64,000 nt of DNA. Origin: Bacillus sp. RO2. GTDB lineage: Bacteria > Bacillota > Bacilli > Bacillales > Bacillaceae_I. Position 1 is the stretch's first letter; each line of letters opens with the position of its first letter. Position numbers and translations under genes: made by a program. The notes under the pieces were generated by a model. The model was not told the DNA's origin and did no database searches. It saw only the letters and a program-made list of their open reading frames with translations. This document shows, piece after piece, positions 18,021 to 26,109 of the stretch. The stretch lies in assembly GCF_012911845.1 (NCBI RefSeq), contig NZ_JAAXCU010000046.1, positions 124,001-188,000 on the forward strand, in the 5' to 3' direction.

Positions 18021-19193
18021 TTACCTGACCATCACGGTAATATTTCCTGCTGCTATGATGACCGTGATGCTTAAGAAGAACATAAAGGAGACAATAGCCA
18101 GGGCAGCAAAAATGTAAATGATACTTTTGCTGATAATATCGAGACATTTTATGACGGTACCGCCACCCAATGGTTGGAGAAGCGCCGCAGCAAGTTTATA
18201 AATTATAGCAATAGATAGAATTTTCACTGCCGGGAAAGCAGCCAATAGAATCAAAGTCGCCACTCCAAGAATCCCCACTGTATTTTTTAACAACACTGAA
18301 GCAGTAATCACGGTATCTGTAGCGTCTGTAAACATTCTGCCTATTACAGGAATAAAGTTACCGGTCACAAATTTTGCGGTACGAATAGCGATTCCGTCTG
18401 TCACCGCTGCCGTTGCACCTTGGACAGAGATAACACCCAGGAATACCGTTAAATAGATTCCTAGGATTCCGATGCTTACATTTCGGAGTAACTGTGCAAG
18501 TTGGGTGACTTTGTAATGTTCACTTAGCGTACTGACAATGCTTAATATTGCTGAAAGAAACAACAGTGGAAGCACGACATATTGAATAAGCAGGCCGCTG
18601 GTATTCATTAAAAAAAGAATAATAGGATGGAAAAATGCTGCCGATACCAATCCACCTGATGAAGCAATTAGAGCGATAAGGAGTGGCACTAAAGCGATGA
18701 TGAACCCTGTCATGGCGGTTATTGCTTCTAGAGTGTAAGAGATTACGATATGAAAACTGTTGAGGGCGATGATGATCAGGACCATGAACACAACACTATA
18801 GGCGACTTTACTGACTGTTTTTTGCTCAAAGGCATTTTGAAGCGTTTGTAGGAACATGCTGAAGATGGTGAGTAAGATTAGACTGCCCAGCAGTTTGCCG
18901 TTTGCCAAGAGTTCATGAAATAAGTATTTCAGGAAGCCTTTTGACCATTCTTCCAAGGAAAAGGACTTGTCCCCTTTTACAAATTCCATGAATGAGCCTT
19001 TTTGGCTTTCTGGCAAAAATCCACCGTACTCTTCCATCACTTCTTCCCAGTACACCTTGATTTCCTCTACATCAATTCCTTCTATTTGTTCTGTTACTAA
19101 TTCTGACGGCGAAGAGGGTGAGGCTTGTACTATTTCAAATGGAATGAACAGTAGAATCAACACGGCTGCAATGATTGCAAGAATGAGTTTCAT
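18021..19193 (-). CDS. spoIIIAE: Stage III sporulation protein AE
   Basis: Polytopic membrane protein of the SpoIIIA complex, 390 aa. It has an N-terminal signal peptide (LILAIIAAVLILLFIPFEIVQA), a lumenal region, then about seven to eight membrane helices from residue 85 onward. GNFIPVIGRMFTDATDTVI (about 277-295) and LLQPLGGGTVIKCLDIISKS (about 340-359) are typical family segments. It is 27 nt after spoIIIAD. Required for forespore gene expression under sigma-G in B. subtilis. Confidence 0.96.
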   Translation of the reverse strand: MKLILAIIAAVLILLFIPFEIVQASPSSPSELVTEQIEGIDVEEIKVYWEEVMEEYGGFLPESQKGSFMEFVKGDKSFSLEEWSKGFLKYLFHELLANGKLLGSLILLTIFSMFLQTLQNAFEQKTVSKVAYSVVFMVLIIIALNSFHIVISYTLEAITAMTGFIIALVPLLIALIASSGGLVSAAFFHPIILFLMNTSGLLIQYVVLPLLFLSAILSIVSTLSEHYKVTQLAQLLRNVSIGILGIYLTVFLGVISVQGATAAVTDGIAIRTAKFVTGNFIPVIGRMFTDATDTVITASVLLKNTVGILGVATLILLAAFPAVKILSIAIIYKLAAALLQPLGGGTVIKCLDIISKSIIYIFAALAIVSFMFFLSITVIIAAGNITVMVR

Positions 19194-19220
19194 TGATATG
19201 CTCCCCTCTGAAGGTTCATT

Positions 19221-19610
19221 TTAAGAAGGAATAAGATTAATGATGGTTTCAATGATGACGGTCAAAATAGGAATGGCCATTGCCAAAATTAATATTTTCC
19301 CGGCCAATTCGATTTTGGATGCGATGGCTCCTTGGCCGGCGTCCTTTGTGATTTGTGCACCAAATTCTGCGATGTAGGCGATTCCAACAATCTTCAGAAT
19401 GGTTTCGACGTAGATCAAATTGACATTGGCATTAATCGCAATCCTCTCAAGCATCCTAATAACATCAAACACTTGCTCTACTAAAAATAAGAAAATCGCA
19501 CAGCCGACAAATACCACTAACATAAAGGCAAATGTCGGTTTTTGCTCTTTTACTACTAATGCAAGAAAGGTGGCGATTAAGCCAAGACCTACTATTTGGA
19601 GAATCTCGAT
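19221..19610 (-). CDS. spoIIIAD: Stage III sporulation protein AD with a non-canonical start codon
   Basis: Membrane subunit of the SpoIIIA complex. The first ATG (19523) would give only 100 aa and delete a conserved N-terminus. In the same frame upstream lie IEILQIVGLGLIATFLALVV and KEQKPTFAF, matching the start of the 133-residue B. subtilis protein. Between the in-frame stop at 19614-19616 and that ATG there is no ATG, GTG, TTG or CTG. An ATC at 19608-19610 lies 7 nt after a good Shine-Dalgarno (AAGGGGTG, 19618-19625); an ATT lies two codons later. I therefore place the start at ATC (129 aa). The C-terminal GAQITKDAGQGAIASKIEL block is intact. Confidence 0.85.
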   Translation of the reverse strand: MEILQIVGLGLIATFLALVVKEQKPTFAFMLVVFVGCAIFLFLVEQVFDVIRMLERIAINANVNLIYVETILKIVGIAYIAEFGAQITKDAGQGAIASKIELAGKILILAMAIPILTVIIETIINLIPS

Positions 19611-19626
19611 AGGTCAACACCCCTTA

Positions 19627-19830
19627 TCATTGGAACAGGAATACCGATTTTATCTTCTTGAAAAGATCGTCGACGATGCTTGCTACCATAAAAAGAATGT
19701 AGATGAATCCGAGTAGGGTTACCCAGTGTGCGTATTCTTCTTTGCCGAGTTGTTTTAGCACGGTGTGCAGGAAGGCTACAACGATGCCGATGCCGGCGAT
19801 TTTAAATATTACGTCTACTTCAATGCCCAT
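19627..19830 (-). CDS. spoIIIAC: Stage III sporulation protein AC
   Basis: Small two-helix membrane subunit of the SpoIIIA complex, 67 aa. Segments IFKIAGIGIVVAFLHTVLKQ (about 8-27) and WVTLLGFIYILFMVASIVDDLF (about 36-57) are typical of the family. AGGAGG precedes the ATG. It is separated from spoIIIAB by an inserted GC-rich repeat, while spoIIIAD follows directly. Confidence 0.94.
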   Translation of the reverse strand: MGIEVDVIFKIAGIGIVVAFLHTVLKQLGKEEYAHWVTLLGFIYILFMVASIVDDLFKKIKSVFLFQ

Positions 19831-19879
19831 GGACGCTCCTCCTATTTTTTACGGTTTGCTTTTGGGGATTTCTCGTAAG

Positions 19880-20155
19880 TTTAGTTGTTAATTTTCGCTG
19901 CAGCGGCTCGCTTTCCGCGGGCGGTCCGGGAGCCTCCTCGGCTTTCGCCTGCGGGGTCTCCCCTGTCCCTTCCTCCCGTAGGAGTCTCGCCGCTTCCGCT
20001 ACAATCAACTTGTTGCGTTTACGCCGCTGTTCCTTTCCGCAAATGACTTCGCTTTCCGCGAGGCGACCTTGAGCCTCCTCGGCAAGCATGCGGGGTTTCA
20101 ACATTGTGACTACTCCCCCGCTGGAGTCTTGTCATTTGCTCCAATCCACAGCCAA
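19880..20155. repeat. GC-rich Bacillaceae repeat element inside the spoIIIA operon
   Basis: A markedly GC-rich block, unlike its AT-rich surroundings, fills the gap between spoIIIAC and spoIIIAB. It contains two related units in the same orientation. Unit 1 (about 19890-20010) has CGGCTCGCTTTCCGCGGGCG, GAGCCTCCTCGGC, TGCGGGGTCTC, GTAGGAGTCTCGCCGCTTCC and GCTACAATCAAC. Unit 2 (about 20035-20150) repeats CGCTTTCCGCGAGGCG, GAGCCTCCTCGGC, ATGCGGGGT, CTGGAGTCTT and TTGCTCCAATCCAC. I know elements of this kind as dispersed non-coding repeats in Bacillaceae genomes. A minus-strand open frame crosses it, but its Arg/Glu/Ala-rich translation is repeat-derived. Confidence 0.75.
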
Positions 20156-20195
20156 AAACTTCAATAATAAACAGTACCTTCTATTTCTCGTCCTG

Positions 20196-20711
20196 CTAAA
20201 TCAATAAAATCACCAGCAGTAATCCTGATAGGACTCCGAGGCTTTTGACCATTCTTTCGTAGCGGTTTTGTTTGTCGCGGGCTTCTAGTTCTTCGCGTTC
20301 AAGGTGGGTTAGTGCCAGTTGGATGTGCTTTTGTTGGGTGTAGCGATCGTGTTGGCCGAGTGTTTCGCCGAATTGTTTCATGATTTCGAGTTCGGCCGTT
20401 TTATAAGCGGTGTTTTTCCAAACATCATCTAAGCTTTCTTGCCAGGCTTCTTTTACTGTAAGACTTGCTTTATCTAATTTATTAGCGAAACTTTCAAAAA
20501 ACCATGAAAGTGGTTTTTCCAATTGCTTGGAGATGTTTTTGGTCGCATCCGCAAGTGGAGTGTGACCATACATGATTTCAGCTTCAAGCGATTGCAAGGC
20601 TACCTTTAATTGTCTAAGTTGTCTTGGCCTTTCTGTCAGGTGCCTTGCTGCTTCAAAACCTGCCCAGGAAGTTGCCACGAGAATTAAAACTGCTCCAACT
20701 AATTTGATCAT
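20196..20711 (-). CDS. spoIIIAB: Stage III sporulation protein AB
   Basis: Membrane-associated subunit of the SpoIIIA complex, 171 aa. An N-terminal membrane segment (LVGAVLILVATSWAGFEAAR) and a C-terminal one (LGVLSGLLLVILLI) flank a helical cytoplasmic domain with LRQLKVALQSLEAEIMYGHTPLADA (about 37-61). Its ATG overlaps the spoIIIAA stop, so the two are translationally coupled. Confidence 0.95.
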   Translation of the reverse strand: MIKLVGAVLILVATSWAGFEAARHLTERPRQLRQLKVALQSLEAEIMYGHTPLADATKNISKQLEKPLSWFFESFANKLDKASLTVKEAWQESLDDVWKNTAYKTAELEIMKQFGETLGQHDRYTQQKHIQLALTHLEREELEARDKQNRYERMVKSLGVLSGLLLVILLI

Positions 20712-21640
20712 CTTCTCACACCCTCTTCCCGGAAGATCTCTTCCCCCACCTCATTAACTATTCTCTTAATGGACCCTGGTCCATTGGATCTGGTCAGTTC
20801 CACGAACCGTTTAACTGCCTGGTATGATAAGATTTCCCTAAGACTAGGTCTGCTTTTTAATTCATCAAAAGAAAAAGCATGAACCGACATGAGAAGCCCC
20901 ACTCCTGCATGGACGGCTTCCATCACTGCCTCACTGTCTTCCATTCTTCCTATCTCATCCACGACGATGACATCAGGGCTCATGGAGCGAATCATCATCA
21001 TCATGCCTTCTGCCTTTGGACAGCCATCAAGCACATCAACTCTTTGTCCCAAGTCATGCTGAGGAATTCCATGCACACAACCAGCGATTTCAGAGCGTTC
21101 GTCCACAATCCCCACTTTGAATGATGCCACTCGCTTTTCCTCACAGCCTGAGCTCATCATCCTTGCCAGATCTCTTAATAATGTTGTCTTTCCTGTTTGT
21201 GGCGGTCCAATTACCATTGTGCTTAACCATCTACCTTTTTCATAAAGGAATGGAATCAGAGGTTCAGCAACTCCAATCTTTTGCTTGGCAATACGGATAT
21301 TAAAGGAGGAGACGTCACGGATAGCCTTCACTTTTCCCTGTTCTGTAATCACTTTTCCAGCTAGCCCAACACGATGTCCCCCAGTAATAGTGATATATCC
21401 ACGCTTGAGCTCCTCTTCCAGTGCATAGATGGAATGCTTACTAATTTTGTTCAAAATGTGAATAGCATCCGTTGGCGTCACTGTATACGGTGGGAAATGG
21501 GGGTTCCCATCTATCATTAATTCCAGGGGGCGATTTACGCGAACTCGGATTTCTTCCATTCTCTCCAGTAACGGTGGTGGAAGTGTATCAATAACACCGG
21601 TTATTTCCGGCGGTAAAACAGTCGTAATACTTGCAAACAT
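20708..21640 (-). CDS. spoIIIAA: Stage III sporulation protein AA, secretion-type ATPase
   Basis: ATPase of the SpoIIIA channel, related to type II/IV secretion ATPases. Length is 310 aa, with Walker A GPPQTGKTTLLRDLAR (about 145-160), VGIVDERSEIAGCVHG (about 177-192) and Walker B DVIVVDEIGRMED (about 223-235). It is the first gene of the operon. A sigma-E-like promoter lies 30-60 bp upstream. Confidence 0.96.
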   Translation of the reverse strand: MFASITTVLPPEITGVIDTLPPPLLERMEEIRVRVNRPLELMIDGNPHFPPYTVTPTDAIHILNKISKHSIYALEEELKRGYITITGGHRVGLAGKVITEQGKVKAIRDVSSFNIRIAKQKIGVAEPLIPFLYEKGRWLSTMVIGPPQTGKTTLLRDLARMMSSGCEEKRVASFKVGIVDERSEIAGCVHGIPQHDLGQRVDVLDGCPKAEGMMMMIRSMSPDVIVVDEIGRMEDSEAVMEAVHAGVGLLMSVHAFSFDELKSRPSLREILSYQAVKRFVELTRSNGPGSIKRIVNEVGEEIFREEGVRR

Positions 21641-21672
21641 ACAGATCCCCTTCTTGTCCTATTATTACTTAC

Positions 21673-21701
21673 AATGTATGCGGGCCTGGACAATATATAA
21701 C
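21673..21701 (-). promoter_or_regulatory. Sigma-E-like promoter of the spoIIIA operon
   Basis: On the minus strand -10 CATACATT (21673-21680) matches the sigma-E consensus CATACAnT. A -35-like GTTATATA (21694-21701) sits 13 bp upstream. The position and the known sigma-E control of spoIIIA support it. Confidence 0.7.
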
Positions 21702-21717
21702 AATGGAATACATTTTC

Positions 21718-21999
21718 TCATTTATAGATGCCAAATAAGATAAACCCCAACCCAATTGCTATATAAATCATTTTTGAAAAGGAGATCTCATCAGCCATGC
21801 TAATTAGACCTATCATCATGGTGGAAATAAAAATGAGGGGCCCTACAACAGCTAACATCGAATTCACCACAATTGCTTTTTTCACATCATTTAGACTGAG
21901 CATGATGATGGCAGCGGTAATTTCTAATAACCCGGAAAAGATTCGAATCCCTGCCATGGATAGAACGGACGGGTCGAAATGACTTAATATTTTTCTCAT
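21718..21999 (-). CDS. yqhV: YqhV-like membrane protein (DUF2619)
   Basis: A 93-residue protein with three predicted membrane segments (SMAGIRIFSGLLEITAAIIML, AIVVNSMLAVVGPLIFISTMM, MIYIAIGLGFILFGIY). It lies directly upstream of spoIIIAA as yqhV does in B. subtilis. The ATG at 21999 is chosen over an upstream TTG because AGGAC and AAAGG precede it and the length then equals the family's. Function is unknown. Confidence 0.82.
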   Translation of the reverse strand: MRKILSHFDPSVLSMAGIRIFSGLLEITAAIIMLSLNDVKKAIVVNSMLAVVGPLIFISTMMIGLISMADEISFSKMIYIAIGLGFILFGIYK

Positions 22000-22152
22000 G
22001 ATCCTTTTGTCCTCCCTCTTGCAGCTACACAATTAGAGCATCTTGTACAACCTATGCGAAGGATATAAAAAGAAGAAGTGAATTAATTTGAAAGGAATGA
22101 AGTAATTTAGGGAATGCTAGCGAAAGGATTACATAGGAAAGGCGTGGATGTT

Positions 22153-23658
22153 ATGAAAGGTATCGGTAAAGTTTTTTGGATTTCCGTTATCATTGCTGCT
22201 TTGTTTGTATTAGTTGGGGTTATTTTCCCAGAGCCTTTTAGTAAAGGAATGGATCAGGCAAACTCATTCATTCTAAATGTTTTTGGCTGGTTTTATCAAC
22301 TGGCGGCTACTTTCTTCCTTTTATTTGCCCTGTTTCTCATCTTTAGTAAATACGGCAAAATAAAGTTAGGAAAAGACAAAGATCTCCCAGATTACTCTAC
22401 CTTGACCTGGTTTGCAATGTTGTTCAGTGCAGGAATGGGCATAGGACTAGTTTTCTATGGAGTCGCAGAACCGATCTCTCATTTCGCCACTCCTCCACTT
22501 GGAGAAGGCGGAACTGCTGCTTCTGCAAAATTAGGTCTTCGTTACACATTTCTCCACTGGGGGTTTCATGCATGGGCCATCTATGCGACCATTGCTCTTT
22601 CCATTGCGTATTTCAAATTTAGAAAAGACGCTCCAGGGTTAATGAGTGCCACTTTATACCCTATTTTAGGGGAGAAAACAAATGGAGCCATTGGAAAGAC
22701 AGTAGATATTGTTGCCGTTTTTGCTACCGTTTTCGGAGTTTGTGCATCGCTCGGTTTAGGTGCACAACAAATTAATGGCGGACTGAATTATTTATTTGGC
22801 ATTCCAAATAACTTCGCCATTCAACTGACCATTATGGCAATTGTGACCGTTCTATTCATTATCTCAGCAGGAACTGGCCTATCTAAAGGGATTAAATACT
22901 TAAGTAACACCAATATGATTTTGGCTACGCTTCTATTGTTTACTATGTTGTTCATTGGCCCTACAACCTTTTTATTAAATTTATTTACCACCACTCTCGG
23001 GGATTATATTCAGAATCTCCCAAGCATGGGACTTCGTCTTGCTCCATTCAATAAGGAAAATGCCGAATGGATTGAAGGTTGGACGATTTTCTATTGGGCC
23101 TGGTGGATTTCCTGGTCACCGTTTGTCGGAACCTTTATCGCGAGGGTGTCAAAAGGAAGGACTGTGAGGGAGTTTGTCATTGCGGTGTTATTGGTTCCGA
23201 CAATAGTATGTGCATTCTGGTTTAGCGTTTTCGGTGGGACAGGAATTCATATGGAGCTATTTGAAGGGGCCAAAGTCTCCGCTCAAAGTTTTGAAGCTGG
23301 ACTCTTTTACGTATACAAATTACTACCATTTGGTACCGTTTTATCTATAATTACCATTCTGTTGATTGCAACTTTCTTTATTACGAGCGCAGATTCAGCC
23401 ACTTTCGTGTTGGGCATGCAGACTACCAATGGAGATCTAAATCCCCCTTTCTTTGTAAAATTAACATGGGGGTTAATTCTCTCTGCCTCTGCTGTTGTGT
23501 TGATGTATTCGGGTGGATTGGAAGGTCTTCAAACTGCCATCATCGTGAGTGCTTTCCCTTTAACTTTTGTATTATTGATGATGGCCTTCGCTATTTTCAA
23601 AGCATTTCGCTTGGAAGTTAAGGGGAAGGTTCCTTTGAAAAAGACAAAGGAGAGCTGA
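22153..23658 (+). CDS. BCCT-family betaine/choline/carnitine transporter
   Basis: The product is a sodium-coupled secondary transporter of glycine betaine or related osmolytes, about 501 aa with twelve membrane helices. The BCCT hallmarks are AMLFSAGMGIGLVFYGVAEP (about 81-100) and the tryptophan-rich FYWAWWISWSPFVGTFIARV (about 315-334). SKGRTVREF follows as the cytoplasmic loop. It resembles OpuD/LcoP-type carriers; the substrate cannot be fixed from sequence. This ATG is preferred over one at 22114 because AGGAAAGG lies about 10 nt upstream and the residues before it look non-conserved. Divergent from yqhV; followed 45 nt later by a small gene. Confidence 0.9.
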   Translation: MKGIGKVFWISVIIAALFVLVGVIFPEPFSKGMDQANSFILNVFGWFYQLAATFFLLFALFLIFSKYGKIKLGKDKDLPDYSTLTWFAMLFSAGMGIGLVFYGVAEPISHFATPPLGEGGTAASAKLGLRYTFLHWGFHAWAIYATIALSIAYFKFRKDAPGLMSATLYPILGEKTNGAIGKTVDIVAVFATVFGVCASLGLGAQQINGGLNYLFGIPNNFAIQLTIMAIVTVLFIISAGTGLSKGIKYLSNTNMILATLLLFTMLFIGPTTFLLNLFTTTLGDYIQNLPSMGLRLAPFNKENAEWIEGWTIFYWAWWISWSPFVGTFIARVSKGRTVREFVIAVLLVPTIVCAFWFSVFGGTGIHMELFEGAKVSAQSFEAGLFYVYKLLPFGTVLSIITILLIATFFITSADSATFVLGMQTTNGDLNPPFFVKLTWGLILSASAVVLMYSGGLEGLQTAIIVSAFPLTFVLLMMAFAIFKAFRLEVKGKVPLKKTKES

Positions 23659-23703
23659 ATTGGCAAACTTAACTGTACTACTTTGAGGAAAGGACGATTT
23701 GCT

Positions 23704-23877
23704 ATGAACTTTAAAAGTGAATTACAAGAAGCACAAGATATCATTCATAAAGCACACCATCACTTAAAACAAGTTAGTTCCACTACTGCAGAATCTGAAG
23801 CTTGCTATTTTGCAATAGAAGAACTTGTGAAAGCTCAACAGAAGATCCAACAGGTTCAACAACAAATCAATGAATAA
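23704..23877 (+). CDS. Small helical protein of unknown function
   Basis: A 57-residue protein with a good Shine-Dalgarno (AGGAAAGGA, 9 nt before ATG). It is predicted to be wholly helical, with KSELQEAQDIIHKAHHHL and a Gln-rich tail KAQQKIQQVQQQINE. It sits between the BCCT gene and a strong terminator, so it is probably the end of that transcript. I do not recognise a family. Confidence 0.7.
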   Translation: MNFKSELQEAQDIIHKAHHHLKQVSSTTAESEACYFAIEELVKAQQKIQQVQQQINE

Positions 23878-23879
23878 AA

Positions 23880-23916
23880 AAAGAGTGCGCATCTTCCAAT
23901 GCGCACTCTTTTTTAT
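23880..23916. terminator. Bidirectional terminator
   Basis: Perfect 12-bp arms AAGAGTGCGCAT (23881-23892) and ATGCGCACTCTT (23899-23910), with A and T tracts on both sides, separate the plus-strand small gene from the convergent nitroreductase. Confidence 0.9.
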
Positions 23917-24623
23917 TAATATCTATCCCAACTGACAACCTCATCAAGAGGGAGACGTGTTTTTTCAAATCCTGCTTTCGTACCTTTACCTAAAGAGATT
24001 AACATAATAGCCTCATAGTTTTCCGGAACATTGAAGGCTTTTAAGAATTGCGCTTCATCGTATCCGCCCATTGGGACTGTATCTAAGCCTTTAGCCTTTG
24101 CTGCCAGCATTAATTGCATCGCTACAAGGCCACCATCAATATGAGCAATTTTCGATAAGCGTTCTTTTGAAAAGTTCCCATAACCATCAAGAATACTGTT
24201 CACATACATGTCTTTCACGTCTTCTGGCATTCTTCCCTTTTCTGCGATTGCACTATAGATACGGTCAGCATTTTTGTAAGCTTCGCGGTCACCAAGTACA
24301 GCAATGACAACGGAAGCATCGACAATTTGTTGCTGATTATTGGCGATTGGCAACAAACGCTCTTTTTCCTTTTGATCTTCAATAACTAGAAATCTCCATG
24401 GTTGAAGGTTACTAGATGACGGAGCTAACGTAGCTGTTTCAAGAATCTCCAGGATTTCACTTCTATCCATTTTAAATTCAGGATCATATTGTCTTACAGA
24501 ACGGCGTTCTTTTGCAACTGTCAAAAAATCTGTATCTTCCAGCTGCTTTGGAGCTTCTTTGGTTGTATCAATTTCTTTTACTTTATTTAAATATTCTTCT
24601 TTACTCATCGTGTTCTTAGACAT
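23916..24623 (-). CDS. Nitroreductase-family FMN-dependent oxidoreductase
   Basis: A 235-residue NAD(P)H/FMN oxidoreductase. RRSVRQYDPEF (about 36-46) supplies the FMN-phosphate arginines. ATLAPSSSNLQPWRFLVIED (about 66-85) and MGGYDEAQFLKAFNVPENYEAIMLISLGKG (about 183-212) complete the nitroreductase fold. It may reduce quinones or nitro compounds; the substrate is unknown. The ATG follows AAAGGGG. A consensus promoter overlapped by a palindrome lies upstream, and an Rrf2-type regulator gene is adjacent in the same direction, with a terminator between, which suggests local repression. Confidence 0.9.
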   Translation of the reverse strand: MSKNTMSKEEYLNKVKEIDTTKEAPKQLEDTDFLTVAKERRSVRQYDPEFKMDRSEILEILETATLAPSSSNLQPWRFLVIEDQKEKERLLPIANNQQQIVDASVVIAVLGDREAYKNADRIYSAIAEKGRMPEDVKDMYVNSILDGYGNFSKERLSKIAHIDGGLVAMQLMLAAKAKGLDTVPMGGYDEAQFLKAFNVPENYEAIMLISLGKGTKAGFEKTRLPLDEVVSWDRY

Positions 24624-24654
24624 TTTTATTCCCCTTTAACTGTATTTTCTACAA

Positions 24655-24688
24655 GAACAGTATATGCCGTTAACTGTTCCTTTGTCAA
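24655..24688 (-). promoter_or_regulatory. Nitroreductase promoter with overlapping palindromic operator
   Basis: On the minus strand -35 TTGACA (24683-24688), an 18-bp spacer and -10 TATACT (24659-24664) form a near-consensus promoter. A 7-bp inverted repeat GAACAGT/ACTGTTC (24655-24679) covers the -10 and most of the spacer. Further half-sites TTAACTGT occur at 24636-24643 and 24691-24698 (inverted). This is the likely operator of the adjacent Rrf2 regulator. Confidence 0.65.
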
Positions 24689-24711
24689 CTACAGTTAATT
24701 GCGTGCAAAAT

Positions 24712-24742
24712 AAAAAAGTGAAACAGCTCTGTCTCACTTTTT
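24712..24742 (-). terminator. Terminator of the Rrf2 regulator gene
   Basis: Complementary segments AGTGA-ACAG and CTGT-TCACT, with single-base bulges, are followed on the minus strand by T residues and overlap the regulator's stop codon. Confidence 0.65.
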
Positions 24743-25147
24743 CATTAAATCAGCTATGGTTTTTTGTTCTAATCCGGCTACGACCCAGCCTTCCATTTCA
24801 TCACGGAGTGTACAAAGAGATTCGCGAGTAGTTGGAGCAAAACATTCTTTACTCTCTACATTAAAAAATCCTTTTGGAAACGTCTCTGCTTTCATTGCAT
24901 CATACACTTCGGACAGCTTGATTTCGCTGGGGTCTTTTACAAGAAAATAGCCACCATCCCGGCCCTCTTTTGCCTGGATTAATTCGGTTTTAACCAGATG
25001 CGTTAATATTTTTCTTAAAAAGACAGATTTAGAATCAAGTTTTTCAGCCAATTTCCCGCTCGGACATAGCCCATCATTATTTGCAAGCACGACTAGTGCC
25101 TGGATCGCCACACTAAACCATTTTGTACTCGTTACCTTTTCAGCCAT
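24734..25147 (-). CDS. Rrf2-family transcriptional regulator
   Basis: A 137-residue winged-helix regulator. WFSVAIQALVVLANNDGLCPSGKLAEKL, SVFLRKILTHLVKTELIQAKEGRDGGYFLVKDPSEIKLSEVYDAM is the canonical Rrf2 DNA-binding and wing pattern when taken together. Cysteines at about 28, 102 and 112 could act as redox or metal ligands, but the spacing is not the IscR/NsrR iron-sulfur set. The neighbouring nitroreductase, with a palindrome over its promoter, is the natural target. Confidence 0.9.
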   Translation of the reverse strand: MAEKVTSTKWFSVAIQALVVLANNDGLCPSGKLAEKLDSKSVFLRKILTHLVKTELIQAKEGRDGGYFLVKDPSEIKLSEVYDAMKAETFPKGFFNVESKECFAPTTRESLCTLRDEMEGWVVAGLEQKTIADLMKK

Positions 25148-25356
25148 TGTTTCACCTCTTCATCTACACTTTATTGTGAAACATCTCCCATAAAAAGTCA
25201 AAGTGTTTAGGAAGTTGGTCGGTGATAAGAGACACGAAACCCTTTGGAATTGTTATAAGTTTTAATTTCTATTTGAGTAAATTCATTTTTACCTTACATA
25301 AATATTTTGCATTTGGGCAAAATTTTAGAAACAATTCTAATTGGAGAACAACATAT

Positions 25357-25701
25357 ATGATTTTACTTTCTCTTTTCTTAATGTTAAGTGGGTTATTGAT
25401 TATCAATACTATTTACGCTTACCAAACTAAGCACATTGACTCTAATTTTTTCCATACCTTGTGGTACTATATAAAACTTATACCCCTCTTCCTGTCTGCG
25501 AGTATGATGATTGGATACGGTGTGAAATTTCTTACAAAAGTCGTAGGTAACTTAACCTTTTCACTTATTGTATCTAAAGGAATGGAAATCCTAGTTTGTG
25601 TTGTAATTGGATACATATTTTTTAAAGAATTTCCTAATTGGCGCACGGGGATCGGAATTACAATTATATTAATTGGATTTTGGGTATTAAAAGGAAAATA
25701 A
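25357..25701 (+). CDS. Small multi-helix membrane protein (EamA/DMT-like)
   Basis: A 114-residue protein with four hydrophobic segments: LLSLFLMLSGLLIINTIYAY, YYIKLIPLFLSASMMIGYGV, LIVSKGMEILVCVVIGYIFF and GIGITIILIGFWVL. The pattern and the ending IGITIILIGFWVLKGK resemble half-size members of the drug/metabolite transporter superfamily. The ATG at 25357 follows TTGGAG with 10-nt spacing; an earlier frame opening at 25222 lacks a ribosome binding site. Function is not assigned. Confidence 0.65.
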   Translation: MILLSLFLMLSGLLIINTIYAYQTKHIDSNFFHTLWYYIKLIPLFLSASMMIGYGVKFLTKVVGNLTFSLIVSKGMEILVCVVIGYIFFKEFPNWRTGIGITIILIGFWVLKGK

Positions 25702-25766
25702 GATATCAGCACACACTCCCGTCATTGAAGTCGGTTATGTTTTTCAATTTTTACGGTCTCCTCCAC

Positions 25767-25985
25767 CTAAAAGAATTGTCTGCACTTTGCACAATATGGT
25801 GCTGTGTGCACTCTTTTTATCTGTGTCTGACATTTCGTGCACGTTATGTAGTTGCTGTTATCCCCTTGTCCTAATCCACGAAACCCTCCGCGAAAAAAAC
25901 TTCGCATTGAGCTTTCAAACTTACCAACTAAAAATATCGGGATTGCGATGACAAAGCCTAATATTATCAGAGCTAAAAAGATCAA
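25767..25985 (-). CDS. Small membrane protein with C-terminal zinc ribbon
   Basis: A 72-residue protein: one membrane segment (FLALIILGFVIAIPIFLVG), a short Gly/Arg-rich linker (FFRGGFRGLGQGDN), then CTKCQTQIKRVHTAPYCAKC, a four-cysteine zinc ribbon. A TTG start preceded by AAAGGGGGG at 6 nt is preferred over a TTG 23 codons upstream that lacks a site. Role unknown. Confidence 0.65.
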   Translation of the reverse strand: MIFLALIILGFVIAIPIFLVGKFESSMRSFFRGGFRGLGQGDNSNYITCTKCQTQIKRVHTAPYCAKCRQFF

Positions 25986-26109
25986 TATGGTCCCCCCTTT
26001 GCGTATAATACGTACGAGATGGCAATATGGTTTCCTTTTTTTTGAAGTAAACAAAAAATGGAGCGCTCATCCGTTTAACTGGATTGCACTCGACATCGTA
26101 ATGAAACTT

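Noticed and set aside
19820-20104. 94-codon minus-strand open frame in the spoIIIA gap
   Set aside because: Generated by the GC-rich repeat; it overlaps the spoIIIAC start and reads as Arg/Glu/Ala low-complexity.
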